From contig CP051238.1 of NCBI GenBank assembly GCA_017794925.1, positions 3,675,328-3,739,327 on the forward strand: 64,000 nt of DNA, in the 5' to 3' direction. Positions within the stretch are counted from its first letter, which is position 1, and each line of letters starts with the position of its first letter. The position numbers and the translations under genes are program-made. The notes under the pieces were generated by a model. That model saw nothing but the letters and a program-made list of their open reading frames with translations, did no database searches and had not been told where the DNA came from. This document shows positions 8,708 to 16,116 of this stretch, one piece after another. Origin of the DNA: Aestuariibacter sp. (lineage in GTDB: Bacteria; Pseudomonadota; Gammaproteobacteria; Enterobacterales; Alteromonadaceae).

Positions 8708-8778
8708 TGACAAAATGTCATTTTAAAACAATCGGCACTATTTTTATTGACATTTTTATCAATTTGACGATATTGTCA
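8708..8778. promoter_or_regulatory. Divergent tetR / amidohydrolase promoter with three TGAC-type palindromes
   Basis: Three related sites occur: TGACAAAATGTCA (8708-8720), TTGAC-N6-ATCAA (8747-8762, one degenerate half) and TGACGATATTGTCA (8765-8778). The last is the exact reverse complement of the core at 7791-7804. They occupy the region between tetR (start 8673) and the amidohydrolase gene, consistent with autoregulation and control of the plus-strand operon. Confidence 0.6.
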
Positions 8779-8839
8779 CTATTACAAAATAGTTAAAACA
8801 ATGTTAATCAGCATTTTCTGTACGCTACTGGATACCACT

Positions 8840-9829
8840 ATGTCTTTATGCCGAGTTGACCTTCATCACCATTTTTTACCCAATTTCTACCGCGATTATT
8901 TAACTGAAATTGGACAGGACAAACCTGATGGGTTCCCGTTTTTACCTGAGTGGTCAGAGCAAAGTGCCTTAGCGCTAATGGACAAGTTGCACATTCAGCA
9001 TGCATGTTTATCAATATCATCGCCAGGCGTGTACTTTGGCGATCTTGCCGCATCTGTTTCCCTGTCACGAAAGGTCAATGAAGCTGCAGCCTCACTGCAA
9101 ATTAAGTACCCGGAGCGATTCAGTTTTTTAGCCTCTGTTCCGCTTCCTGATATCAATGCGGCTATTCACGAACTGCAATTCAGTATGAATGAGTTGGGAG
9201 CAAAAGGCGTTGTAATGCACAGTAACTCGGAAGGCATGTATGCCGGAGATGAGCGATTAGTCCCCTTCTATACCGCACTTAACGACCTGAATGGCATACT
9301 TTTTATTCACCCTACCAGCGCCCATTGTGGCTGCTGTCAGTCAGCTCAGCCGACTGCATTACGAGGGAAGTACCCCGCACCGGTAATGGAATTTATCTTC
9401 GAAACAACCAGAACGATTTCAGATTTTGTACATGCAGAATATGCCGAACGTTTTCCAAATATAAAAATGCTGGTCCCTCACGCTGGTGCGGCATTACCAC
9501 TGCTAGCCAACCGAATCGACCTTGCTATGCCAATAGTAACGGGCAATCCATCGCTTCCCAGGTTAAGCGATGTGCTATCAAAATTTTATTTTGATTTAGC
9601 CGGGGCCCCTGTCCCTGACATGCTTGATTTACTTGTTCGTTACGCTAAATCAACCCATCTGGTTTACGGCAGTGACTGGCCCTTCACCCCCGAGCAGGCC
9701 GCAATTCAACTCGCTGCACTGCTGGACAAAGCCACATTTCCGTCGGCATTCAATTACCGTGACATTATGTCAGAGAATGGATATCGGCTGCTGAATTTAC
9801 CCTCACCAACAAATCAGGAGACGCAGTAA
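8840..9829 (+). CDS. Amidohydrolase-2 (ACMSD family), probable phenolic-acid decarboxylase or hydrolase
   Basis: The ATG at 8840 gives 329 residues beginning just before the metal motif VDLHHHF, as is usual for the family; an upstream ATG at 8801 would overlap the operator region. Metal-binding signatures are H9-x-H11, a His in LFIHPTSAH, VPHAGAALP, and the Asp of YGSDWPF. These are the pattern of ACMSD-type metal-dependent decarboxylases (gamma-resorcylate, 6-methylsalicylate and 5-carboxyvanillate decarboxylases are relatives). Next to a phenol monooxygenase it may decarboxylate an aromatic acid to a phenol. Its stop overlaps the next start (TAATG). Confidence 0.8.
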   Translation: MSLCRVDLHHHFLPNFYRDYLTEIGQDKPDGFPFLPEWSEQSALALMDKLHIQHACLSISSPGVYFGDLAASVSLSRKVNEAAASLQIKYPERFSFLASVPLPDINAAIHELQFSMNELGAKGVVMHSNSEGMYAGDERLVPFYTALNDLNGILFIHPTSAHCGCCQSAQPTALRGKYPAPVMEFIFETTRTISDFVHAEYAERFPNIKMLVPHAGAALPLLANRIDLAMPIVTGNPSLPRLSDVLSKFYFDLAGAPVPDMLDLLVRYAKSTHLVYGSDWPFTPEQAAIQLAALLDKATFPSAFNYRDIMSENGYRLLNLPSPTNQETQ

Positions 9830-10377
9830 TGTCTATTACACGCAGACAACTGTTAGCACTGGCAGGCTCTGCCGCGCTAATGAGCCGTTACAGTTTTTCA
9901 ACCCCTATCATTACAGGAGATACTGCAGTGAGTCAGTCTAAATTAGAAAAAAACAAAGCCATTGTTGCCCGATATTTTGAAGAAGTCATCGACAAAAAAT
10001 ACATAGCGGAACTCGACAACCTGTTTAGCGAAGATTGTATAATTCATCGTCCCGAGGTCGCGGAACCTGTGGTTGGTCTGGCGACATTCAGAAGACTTCT
10101 CACTGCTGGCCTGAGCATATTTCCGGAAATGAAATCTACGATCTCGTACATGATTGCTGAAGGTGATGATGTTGCTATTTTCCTGACCCACAAAGTATTA
10201 GCTACAGGTGAATGGCATAGTCGACTGGGAAATTTCAAACTTCAAAACAAAGCCTGTACCTGGAATGCCTCTGCCGTCTTTACCGTAATCAACGGCAAAA
10301 TAACCGAAGAGTTTGTTGTAAGGGATGAACTGGGAATGGCAATTGATTTTGGCGCTGTCGCTTCAGCAAAAGTGTGA
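9829..10377 (+). CDS. Tat-exported SnoaL/NTF2-like protein
   Basis: A 182-residue protein starting with a twin-arginine signal (ITRRQLLALAGSAALM), then a SnoaL-like (polyketide-cyclase/NTF2 fold) domain: KAIVARYFEEVIDKK, then paired motifs around the HRPEV and GLATFRRLL segments. Such domains form cone-shaped ligand pockets and some are cyclases, isomerases or hydrolases. Export through the Tat pathway suggests a periplasmic, folded protein acting on the substrate before uptake, unusual for this fold. It overlaps the amidohydrolase stop by one base, so the two are translationally coupled. Confidence 0.75.
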   Translation: MSITRRQLLALAGSAALMSRYSFSTPIITGDTAVSQSKLEKNKAIVARYFEEVIDKKYIAELDNLFSEDCIIHRPEVAEPVVGLATFRRLLTAGLSIFPEMKSTISYMIAEGDDVAIFLTHKVLATGEWHSRLGNFKLQNKACTWNASAVFTVINGKITEEFVVRDELGMAIDFGAVASAKV

Positions 10378-10409
10378 TGCCACGCCCCTGATACTGCGCT
10401 TTTACCCTG

Positions 10410-10440
10410 GCGATACTCAATCTGAGTATCGCTTTTTTTT
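10410..10440 (+). terminator. Terminator of the amidohydrolase operon
   Basis: Perfect 10-bp arms GCGATACTCA / TGAGTATCGC with a 3-nt loop followed by eight Ts, 32 bp after the NTF2-like stop codon. Confidence 0.9.
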
Positions 10441-10486
10441 ACATGTCACTCCATATATTTACAATAATTTAAAATATTTGTTGATC

Positions 10487-10500
10487 AATAATATATTATT
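10487..10500. promoter_or_regulatory. AATAATATATTATT palindrome upstream of TonB receptor
   Basis: A perfect 14-bp palindrome 59 bp before the receptor start. The identical sequence occurs at 15125-15138 in the divergent dioxygenase/FAH promoter, and a related TATTAT-N7-ATAATA lies at 12865-12883 before the gntR gene. It is a candidate operator of the GntR regulator. AT-rich palindromes can arise by chance, so confidence is modest. Confidence 0.45.
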
Positions 10501-10558
10501 TTGTAATTTATATTTTGTTAACTTAACAATCTGATTACATAACAACGGACACCCTACA

Positions 10559-12778
10559 ATGAGAATTAAGAAGTCAGCTTTACTCACACTCTGCGCCCTA
10601 TCCGTTCCGGCATTGGCTCAAACCACCGCGCAGGAATCCAAGGTCTCTGAGGAGCCACAAGCAGAAAATGAGATTTTCGAACAAATTATCGTTACTGCGG
10701 AACGCCGAAGCACGTCGTTACAAACTACCGGTGTAGCCGTTACTGCGCTCTCGGCTAATCAACTGGAGAAACGCGGTATATCCGACGTATCAGGTCTGCA
10801 AAATGTGGTACCGAATCTTCAGGTGAATTCCTTAACAACGGGTCCTGGCGCATCTTCTTCTGCATTTTATATTCGAGGACTGGGTCAACAGCGCTCAGCT
10901 AATGGCAGTGATCCAGCGGTTGCACTCTATATTGATGACTTCTACTACCCGTCATTGTCTACCAAAGTACTGAGAACACTGGACGTTGCTCAGGTTGAAG
11001 TGCTTCGTGGCCCACAAGGCACTCTGTTTGGTCGCAATACCATAGGTGGTGCTATTCGTTATCAGACCAAGCAGCCTGATTACGCCTTGTCGGGCAATGT
11101 GAAAGCGACGGTAGGTACATTTGGAAAACAGGAAGTCAGCGTAGCGTTGAATACGCCTGTATCAGATAATCTGACGATGCGTTGGACCGCGGCCTACTTA
11201 AAAGAAGATGGATTTCAGGACAGAGCCAATGACAAGGAGAAAAACGGCCGTTCTGAAGACAAATTTGTACGCTACCAGCTAAAGTACGAACCGTCAGATA
11301 AACTCAATATCGACTTTAGTTTTGACTATGCCGAGTCAGAAATTTACGGCTTCCCGGTATTTATACCCACTATCGAAGTCATGCCTCGCACAGCGGGATT
11401 TGTGTACAATATTCAGATGGATCCGGATTACACACAAGCATTTGCTTCGCCTTCATTTGATACCGCTTATGGTGGAATGCCCAAAAATGACTTTGATGAA
11501 TCAAGTGCCAGTAATATCCATTTGAGTATTGCCTATGATTTAACCGATGATCTTACGCTTAAATTGCTAAGCGGCGCGACCATTGTAAAAGATGAGCATT
11601 TTAATGATATTGATGCGACTCCCCTGCCTGTGGCCGGTGTGCTGGGCAAAACGGAAGACAAAGGCATGTCCCATGAAATTCAATTAGCCGGTGATATCAG
11701 TCCCGATCTTCATTTTGTTTCCGGCCTGTATTATTACAAGGAAGACTCTGATGCCTTATTTGGCCAGGAGCTGAATGTACCGCCACCAATGGCACCACGC
11801 ATCGCCACTCGATACGCTCAACGCGAACGCAACAGGACAGCTTATTCTGTCTTTACCAACATCACTTATGATGTGACGGACAAACTGTCCAGCTCACTGG
11901 GCCTTAGGGTAGGACGCGAAGAAATAGACGGCTGGGCCCGCCCTATTGCCGAAGGTTATCCAGATATTATTGTTGATGCTGACGCTGCCTGGGACATTGT
12001 GTTACCTATGGCAAAATTACAGTATCAATGGGAAAAAGATCTCATGACATATGCCAGTATTGCCAAAGGATTCAGAGCCGGTGGCTTTAATACGGCTCTC
12101 AATCCGGAGCTGGAAAACAATGGCGTCATTCCGTTTGATCCTGAAGAAGTCTGGACCTACGAAGCGGGTATGAGAGGGGATTTCCTGGATGGCACTTTTC
12201 GATTTAACCCAACCGTATTCTACACTGACTACGATGATATTCAGGTTCAACGAATTCCTCCCGGCACCACATCGGCGATCCTCGACAATGGTGGCAAAGC
12301 GCATATTTACGGTGTGGAAACAGAGTTTCAGTACAGAGTTTCGGCGAATCTGACACTGAGCGGTAATGTTTCTTACCTGAAAGCGAAATATGATGAAATT
12401 GTCGAAGGGACTGGCATATTGTTGACCACCCCGTTTGCGCGTACGCCGGAATGGTCAGGCTCTATCAGCGGCGAATATTTCATTGAACTGGCCCAAGGTG
12501 CCGAGATGTCTGTTAATCTCGATTACAGTTACCGCACTGATCAATGGACAACGCCTACAGAAAGTGACCATTTGTTGATAGACGCGTACGGCTTGTTGAA
12601 CGCGAATATAACCTATACCCCTGCCTCAGGTGATTGGTACGCATCACTGTATGCAACCAACCTGCTGGATGAAGAGTACGTAAGTGGCGGTGTGGATTTG
12701 CGTCAAATTGTCGGTAACGTGCGCTATGACATAGGTCGGCCAAGAGAACTGGGTCTTCGTGTAAAGTACATGTTTTAA
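10559..12778 (+). CDS. TonB-dependent outer-membrane receptor of the catabolic cluster
   Basis: 739 residues with a Sec signal peptide (about residues 1-20, cleaved after PALA). A TonB-box-like segment (FEQIIVTAERR) is followed by the plug domain with the LRGPQGTLFGRNTIGGAI motif. The 22-strand barrel runs to the C-terminal aromatic residue (KYMF). It probably imports the pathway's aromatic substrate across the outer membrane with TonB/ExbBD energy. It has its own promoter with a candidate GntR operator and is followed by a strong terminator at 12804-12829. Confidence 0.92.
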   Translation: MRIKKSALLTLCALSVPALAQTTAQESKVSEEPQAENEIFEQIIVTAERRSTSLQTTGVAVTALSANQLEKRGISDVSGLQNVVPNLQVNSLTTGPGASSSAFYIRGLGQQRSANGSDPAVALYIDDFYYPSLSTKVLRTLDVAQVEVLRGPQGTLFGRNTIGGAIRYQTKQPDYALSGNVKATVGTFGKQEVSVALNTPVSDNLTMRWTAAYLKEDGFQDRANDKEKNGRSEDKFVRYQLKYEPSDKLNIDFSFDYAESEIYGFPVFIPTIEVMPRTAGFVYNIQMDPDYTQAFASPSFDTAYGGMPKNDFDESSASNIHLSIAYDLTDDLTLKLLSGATIVKDEHFNDIDATPLPVAGVLGKTEDKGMSHEIQLAGDISPDLHFVSGLYYYKEDSDALFGQELNVPPPMAPRIATRYAQRERNRTAYSVFTNITYDVTDKLSSSLGLRVGREEIDGWARPIAEGYPDIIVDADAAWDIVLPMAKLQYQWEKDLMTYASIAKGFRAGGFNTALNPELENNGVIPFDPEEVWTYEAGMRGDFLDGTFRFNPTVFYTDYDDIQVQRIPPGTTSAILDNGGKAHIYGVETEFQYRVSANLTLSGNVSYLKAKYDEIVEGTGILLTTPFARTPEWSGSISGEYFIELAQGAEMSVNLDYSYRTDQWTTPTESDHLLIDAYGLLNANITYTPASGDWYASLYATNLLDEEYVSGGVDLRQIVGNVRYDIGRPRELGLRVKYMF

Positions 12779-12803
12779 CAACGCGAAAGACTTGAGTCGA
12801 AAA

Positions 12804-12829
12804 ACAGGGCGTTGGGGCCCTGTTTTTTT
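12804..12829 (+). terminator. Terminator of the TonB receptor gene
   Basis: ACAGGGC / GCCCTGT stem with a 6-nt loop followed by seven Ts, starting 26 bp after the stop codon. Confidence 0.9.
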
Positions 12830-12864
12830 ATCTGCAAAGAAATAAAGCCCTTCGCATTGAAATC

Positions 12865-12883
12865 TATTATTTGAAAGATAATA
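12865..12883. promoter_or_regulatory. TATTAT-N7-ATAATA inverted repeat before the gntR gene
   Basis: Half-sites like those of the palindromes at 10487 and 15125, located 40 bp before the gntR start. They could serve autoregulation. Evidence is sequence similarity in an AT-rich region only. Confidence 0.35.
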
Positions 12884-12922
12884 TATAAGACAATTAAACC
12901 GTACCTTCATTGAGAATCTGTA

Positions 12923-13606
12923 ATGGGCGCTATCGCAACAAAGAAATCGTCTCCGGTTAAGGGTCAGTCAACGCATGTATACGATGGGATCCGCAAAGCC
13001 ATCATTGGTGGGCAACTGGCTCCTCTACAAAAATTAAAAATACAGGAACTAGCCACCCAGTATGGCGTGAGTCCAGGTGCCGTAAGAGAAGCGCTATCAA
13101 GACTGACGTCCCAACAGTTTGTGGTGGCCGAATCTAACAAGGGCTTCGTTGTCAGCCCTGTTTCTCTTGATGATCTGCAAGACCTGACAGAACTGCGCTG
13201 TGTTATTGAGGAGTTAGCCATCAGAAAATCACTGCAAAACGGCACTCGTGAGTGGGAAGCCAGCGTGTTGGCTGCTGCCCATATTTTGGATTCTACACCT
13301 GCTTTGGCAGAAGACGGCGAGAACGTTCTACAGGAGTGGATAGATGCTCACGCCCATTTCCATTTTGCCCTCGTTAGTGCCTGTAACAGTCCAAGATTAT
13401 TAGCACTGCATTCGCAACTCTACGAACAGTCAGAACGATACCGGCTTCACACCGCGCCTACGTCCCGCCAACGCGATATTAAAAATGAGCATAAGCAAAT
13501 TGCTGAATTGGCTATTCAACGCCAGGAAGACAAGTTGGTAGAGAAGCTTACCCAGCATATTGAGCGCACTACAGCGTTGATTATCAGTATGCAGAAAAAG
13601 GGTTAA
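12923..13606 (+). CDS. GntR-family (FCD/FadR subgroup) transcriptional regulator
   Basis: 227 residues. The N-terminal winged helix spans about residues 15-80 (IRKAIIGGQLAPLQKLKI, then YGVSPGAVREALSRL, the recognition helix). The C-terminal all-helical FCD effector domain has the metal/ligand-type histidines in DAHAHFHFALV. FCD regulators bind small carboxylates, so the effector may be a pathway intermediate. It sits between the TonB receptor and dioxygenase genes and likely controls the receptor and the divergent dioxygenase/FAH promoters, where identical palindromes occur. Confidence 0.85.
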   Translation: MGAIATKKSSPVKGQSTHVYDGIRKAIIGGQLAPLQKLKIQELATQYGVSPGAVREALSRLTSQQFVVAESNKGFVVSPVSLDDLQDLTELRCVIEELAIRKSLQNGTREWEASVLAAAHILDSTPALAEDGENVLQEWIDAHAHFHFALVSACNSPRLLALHSQLYEQSERYRLHTAPTSRQRDIKNEHKQIAELAIQRQEDKLVEKLTQHIERTTALIISMQKKG

Positions 13607-13665
13607 GGCAGTATATCACTACTACCCTAACCAAGTGGGTCACCTTAGTGATGTGAAATCGTTCG

Positions 13666-13896
13666 CTAAACGTTTTCTGACTGACGTATAAACGCCGCCT
13701 CACTCTGATTAATTACACCTTGTGACAAGGCGAGATCGATACCCTGTCGAATGGTTGTTATCTGTGTCTGTTCATTCAGGAATTGTCTGAACAGCAATAA
13801 GCACCCCATGTCTTGATAGGAAGGCTGGAAAACGTGTTCAACACGAAAACAGGGCTGAATCATAATGTTTGCCGGTAACAGTGTTATTTCAACCAC
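13666..13896 (-). CDS. Small hypothetical protein following the dioxygenase gene
   Basis: A possible 76-residue protein from GTG 13896, or 65 residues from ATG 13863. It overlaps the end of the VOC dioxygenase gene by 13 bp in the same direction. The C-terminal part (LNEQTQITTIRQGIDLALSQ) reads like a helical protein, but no family is recognised and no clear ribosome-binding site is seen. It may be a small operon partner or a fortuitous ORF. Confidence 0.35.
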   Translation of the reverse strand: MVEITLLPANIMIQPCFRVEHVFQPSYQDMGCLLLFRQFLNEQTQITTIRQGIDLALSQGVINQSEAAFIRQSENV

Positions 13897-15056
13897 GGAC
13901 GACGACGGTTCCCCATCGCCTTTTTCATCAAACCCAGCATTTGCGTCGTCAGGTTTCCCTTACGCACTGCTTTGATCGCCCGGTAGACTTCTTTCAACGT
14001 CAATCGCGGTCTCATTGCATTAGGTACGGTGTCGCCCCAGGCCCACAGACCCGCGATATCAAGTAAATGATATTCAGGCTTTACCGTGTTATCGAACACG
14101 TCACCATCAGCATAATGCTCCATCTCAGCACCATCCGGATCCAACCAATAATCAAATAACTGGCTGCCTAAAATATGACGCCCTATACCCCAAAAATGTT
14201 TCCAGCCTTTGGTGTACAAATATTGCTGTCCCTGGCCTATTGCATCCAGACCGGTCGTTTCGTACGCACTGTGCATATATTTTGGATAGGTATTCTGCAT
14301 TAATACCAATGCATGATGATCTGCCGGCTCTGGCCCCCTGTTGAAGCGATTAAAACTCAAAACGGGTGTGCCATCTTCCAAACACTGAACATCTGTAGGA
14401 ATAAAGCCGAAATGGCTGACATACCATTCAAACGATTTATTGAAATTGGAAACACTCAACACACAATGCCCCAGTTTTTCGATAGGCGATGGCGCTAACG
14501 GTGGTCGAACCCCCCGATTGATTCTATTTTTCTTGTCTGGCGTATTCAGCTCAGTATCCGTCAGATCTGTGGCTAAACGGGGTACTGACTCCCTCCCCCA
14601 TACTGCGTCGACAATAAAACCATCAGGATCGCGTAATCGCACACGCCGGCCGCCGCCCGGTCCATCAACATTCGTGATTGCCACACCGGTTGTATCGCTG
14701 AGCAGCGTTAATTCTTCATAACTCGACATTGTCAGGCCAATGCCTACAAAACCATGCTTTTCATCGACAGGCTGTCCAACATCTGAAGGCAGATTATTCA
14801 GACTGTAGGCCGCGTAAATATAGGGCGAAGCGCCTAAACCTCGCATGTAAAGCGCATTGTCGGCAGCAAGTGCCTCGACCATACCAAAGTCTTGTAAAAA
14901 TGTACGCTGGAGTTGCAAATCCGTTTTTGCAAACAGGATATACGCCAGTGAATCTGCGCAAGTAAGCGAAGAATACTCAGGTAACGTCGTTGTTCCGACT
15001 AACTTTGTCGCTTCATTTGACAGTGTGATGTCACTGCCCGGATAGGTAAGAGACAT
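13884..15056 (-). CDS. Type I (VOC) extradiol ring-cleavage dioxygenase
   Basis: The ATG at 15056 (390 residues) is preferred; the longer reading from 15101 would run into the divergent promoter. Two vicinal-oxygen-chelate modules are visible. The C-terminal one carries the 2-His-1-carboxylate metal site: H197 (LGHCVLSV), H247/H248 (DHHALV) and E313 (EMEHY). This is the pattern of Fe(II)/Mn(II) extradiol dioxygenases that cleave catechols next to the diol. It probably opens the catechol made by the flavin monooxygenase. It is divergently transcribed from the FAH-ligase-hydrolase-lyase operon. Confidence 0.85.
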   Translation of the reverse strand: MSLTYPGSDITLSNEATKLVGTTTLPEYSSLTCADSLAYILFAKTDLQLQRTFLQDFGMVEALAADNALYMRGLGASPYIYAAYSLNNLPSDVGQPVDEKHGFVGIGLTMSSYEELTLLSDTTGVAITNVDGPGGGRRVRLRDPDGFIVDAVWGRESVPRLATDLTDTELNTPDKKNRINRGVRPPLAPSPIEKLGHCVLSVSNFNKSFEWYVSHFGFIPTDVQCLEDGTPVLSFNRFNRGPEPADHHALVLMQNTYPKYMHSAYETTGLDAIGQGQQYLYTKGWKHFWGIGRHILGSQLFDYWLDPDGAEMEHYADGDVFDNTVKPEYHLLDIAGLWAWGDTVPNAMRPRLTLKEVYRAIKAVRKGNLTTQMLGLMKKAMGNRRRPWLK

Positions 15057-15094
15057 GGCTTCAATACTCCCCAACTTCGTGTTCAGAATTATTA

Positions 15095-15144
15095 TTGACA
15101 AAAATTTCGATATATTGTTACATAAATAATATATTATTTGTCAA
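15095..15144. promoter_or_regulatory. Divergent promoter between dioxygenase and FAH operons, with operator palindrome
   Basis: Two TTGACA hexamers face opposite ways, at 15095-15100 on the plus strand and 15139-15144 on the minus strand. Between them, at 15125-15138, lies the same AATAATATATTATT palindrome found before the TonB receptor. The arrangement suggests coordinated regulation of both operons by one factor, probably the GntR protein. Confidence 0.5.
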
Positions 15145-15225
15145 ATAAAAGTTATTTAATATTTACCCATCCGTGGAAACAGGACCAAACCAACACCACG
15201 GCTACCATATATGCCAGGAGTAACC

Positions 15226-16104
15226 ATGAAATTAGTCAGCTTTACCATTAATGATTCCCAACGGGTTGGCGTGTTAGTGAGCGAGGGAGTATTCGATTAC
15301 AGCGCTTACTCCCAAGGCCGGATTACTGATATGAAGACACTGTTATCGACCGACGGTGAAATGGAAAAACTCTCCCATTGCCCGAAGGTCGTTGACTATA
15401 CCCTTGATCAAATATCACTGCTTCCAGTTGTTACAAATCCTGGCACGATTTGGTGTGCAGGAATGAATACACATACGCATTACAAAGAAGCCGCAGATCG
15501 AATGCACCTCAAAGAGTTACCGAAAAAACCGGTTTTATTTCTGCGCTCTTCACAAACTCTTGTTGCATCGAATGATTATTTAGAGAAACCGGCACTTGAG
15601 CCCATGTTCGACTATGAAGGTGAAATTGCGCTGATAATCGGTAAGGCGGCACGGAATGTGACCGTAGAGGACGCCCTGAGTTATGTAGCGGGTTACAGCT
15701 GCTTTAACGATGCAAGTGCACGCCAGTATCAAATTAACTCAAACCAGATCACGGCGGGTAAAAATGCATTCAGAAGTGGCGGTTTTGGTCCATGTCTGGC
15801 TACCCCGGACGAGGTATCGCTGGACACAATGAAGATGGAATGCCGCGTTAATGGCAATATCGTTCAGTCACTCACCCTTGATGATTTAATTTTCAGTTTT
15901 GCCGAACTGATTAGTTATATCTCAGAATTCACTTGGCTAATGCCCGGCGATGTTATTGTAACAGGTTCACCGGAAGGCATTGGTGCTCTGCGCGAGCCTC
16001 AAATTTTATTGAACGAGGGAGATTCGGTAGAAGTTGAAGTCACAGACATAGGTGTACTGGTTAACCCGATCAAAGAACAAACGTTGCCATGTGCAGCGCC
16101 ATAA
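15226..16104 (+). CDS. Fumarylacetoacetate hydrolase (FAH) family protein
   Basis: The ATG at 15226 is chosen because AGGAG lies 5 nt upstream; it gives 292 residues. The C-terminal FAH domain has the Mg-binding acidic pattern FDYEGEIALIIGK followed by GYSCFNDASAR and ends with PGDVIVTGSPEGIG, typical of FAH/HpaG-type hydrolases and isomerases. These enzymes hydrolyse or rearrange dicarbonyl ring-cleavage products. It is the first gene of a four-gene plus-strand operon with an acyl-CoA ligase, an alpha/beta hydrolase and a DRE-TIM lyase. Confidence 0.88.
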   Translation: MKLVSFTINDSQRVGVLVSEGVFDYSAYSQGRITDMKTLLSTDGEMEKLSHCPKVVDYTLDQISLLPVVTNPGTIWCAGMNTHTHYKEAADRMHLKELPKKPVLFLRSSQTLVASNDYLEKPALEPMFDYEGEIALIIGKAARNVTVEDALSYVAGYSCFNDASARQYQINSNQITAGKNAFRSGGFGPCLATPDEVSLDTMKMECRVNGNIVQSLTLDDLIFSFAELISYISEFTWLMPGDVIVTGSPEGIGALREPQILLNEGDSVEVEVTDIGVLVNPIKEQTLPCAAP

Positions 16105-16116
16105 TGGGTTAACGCT

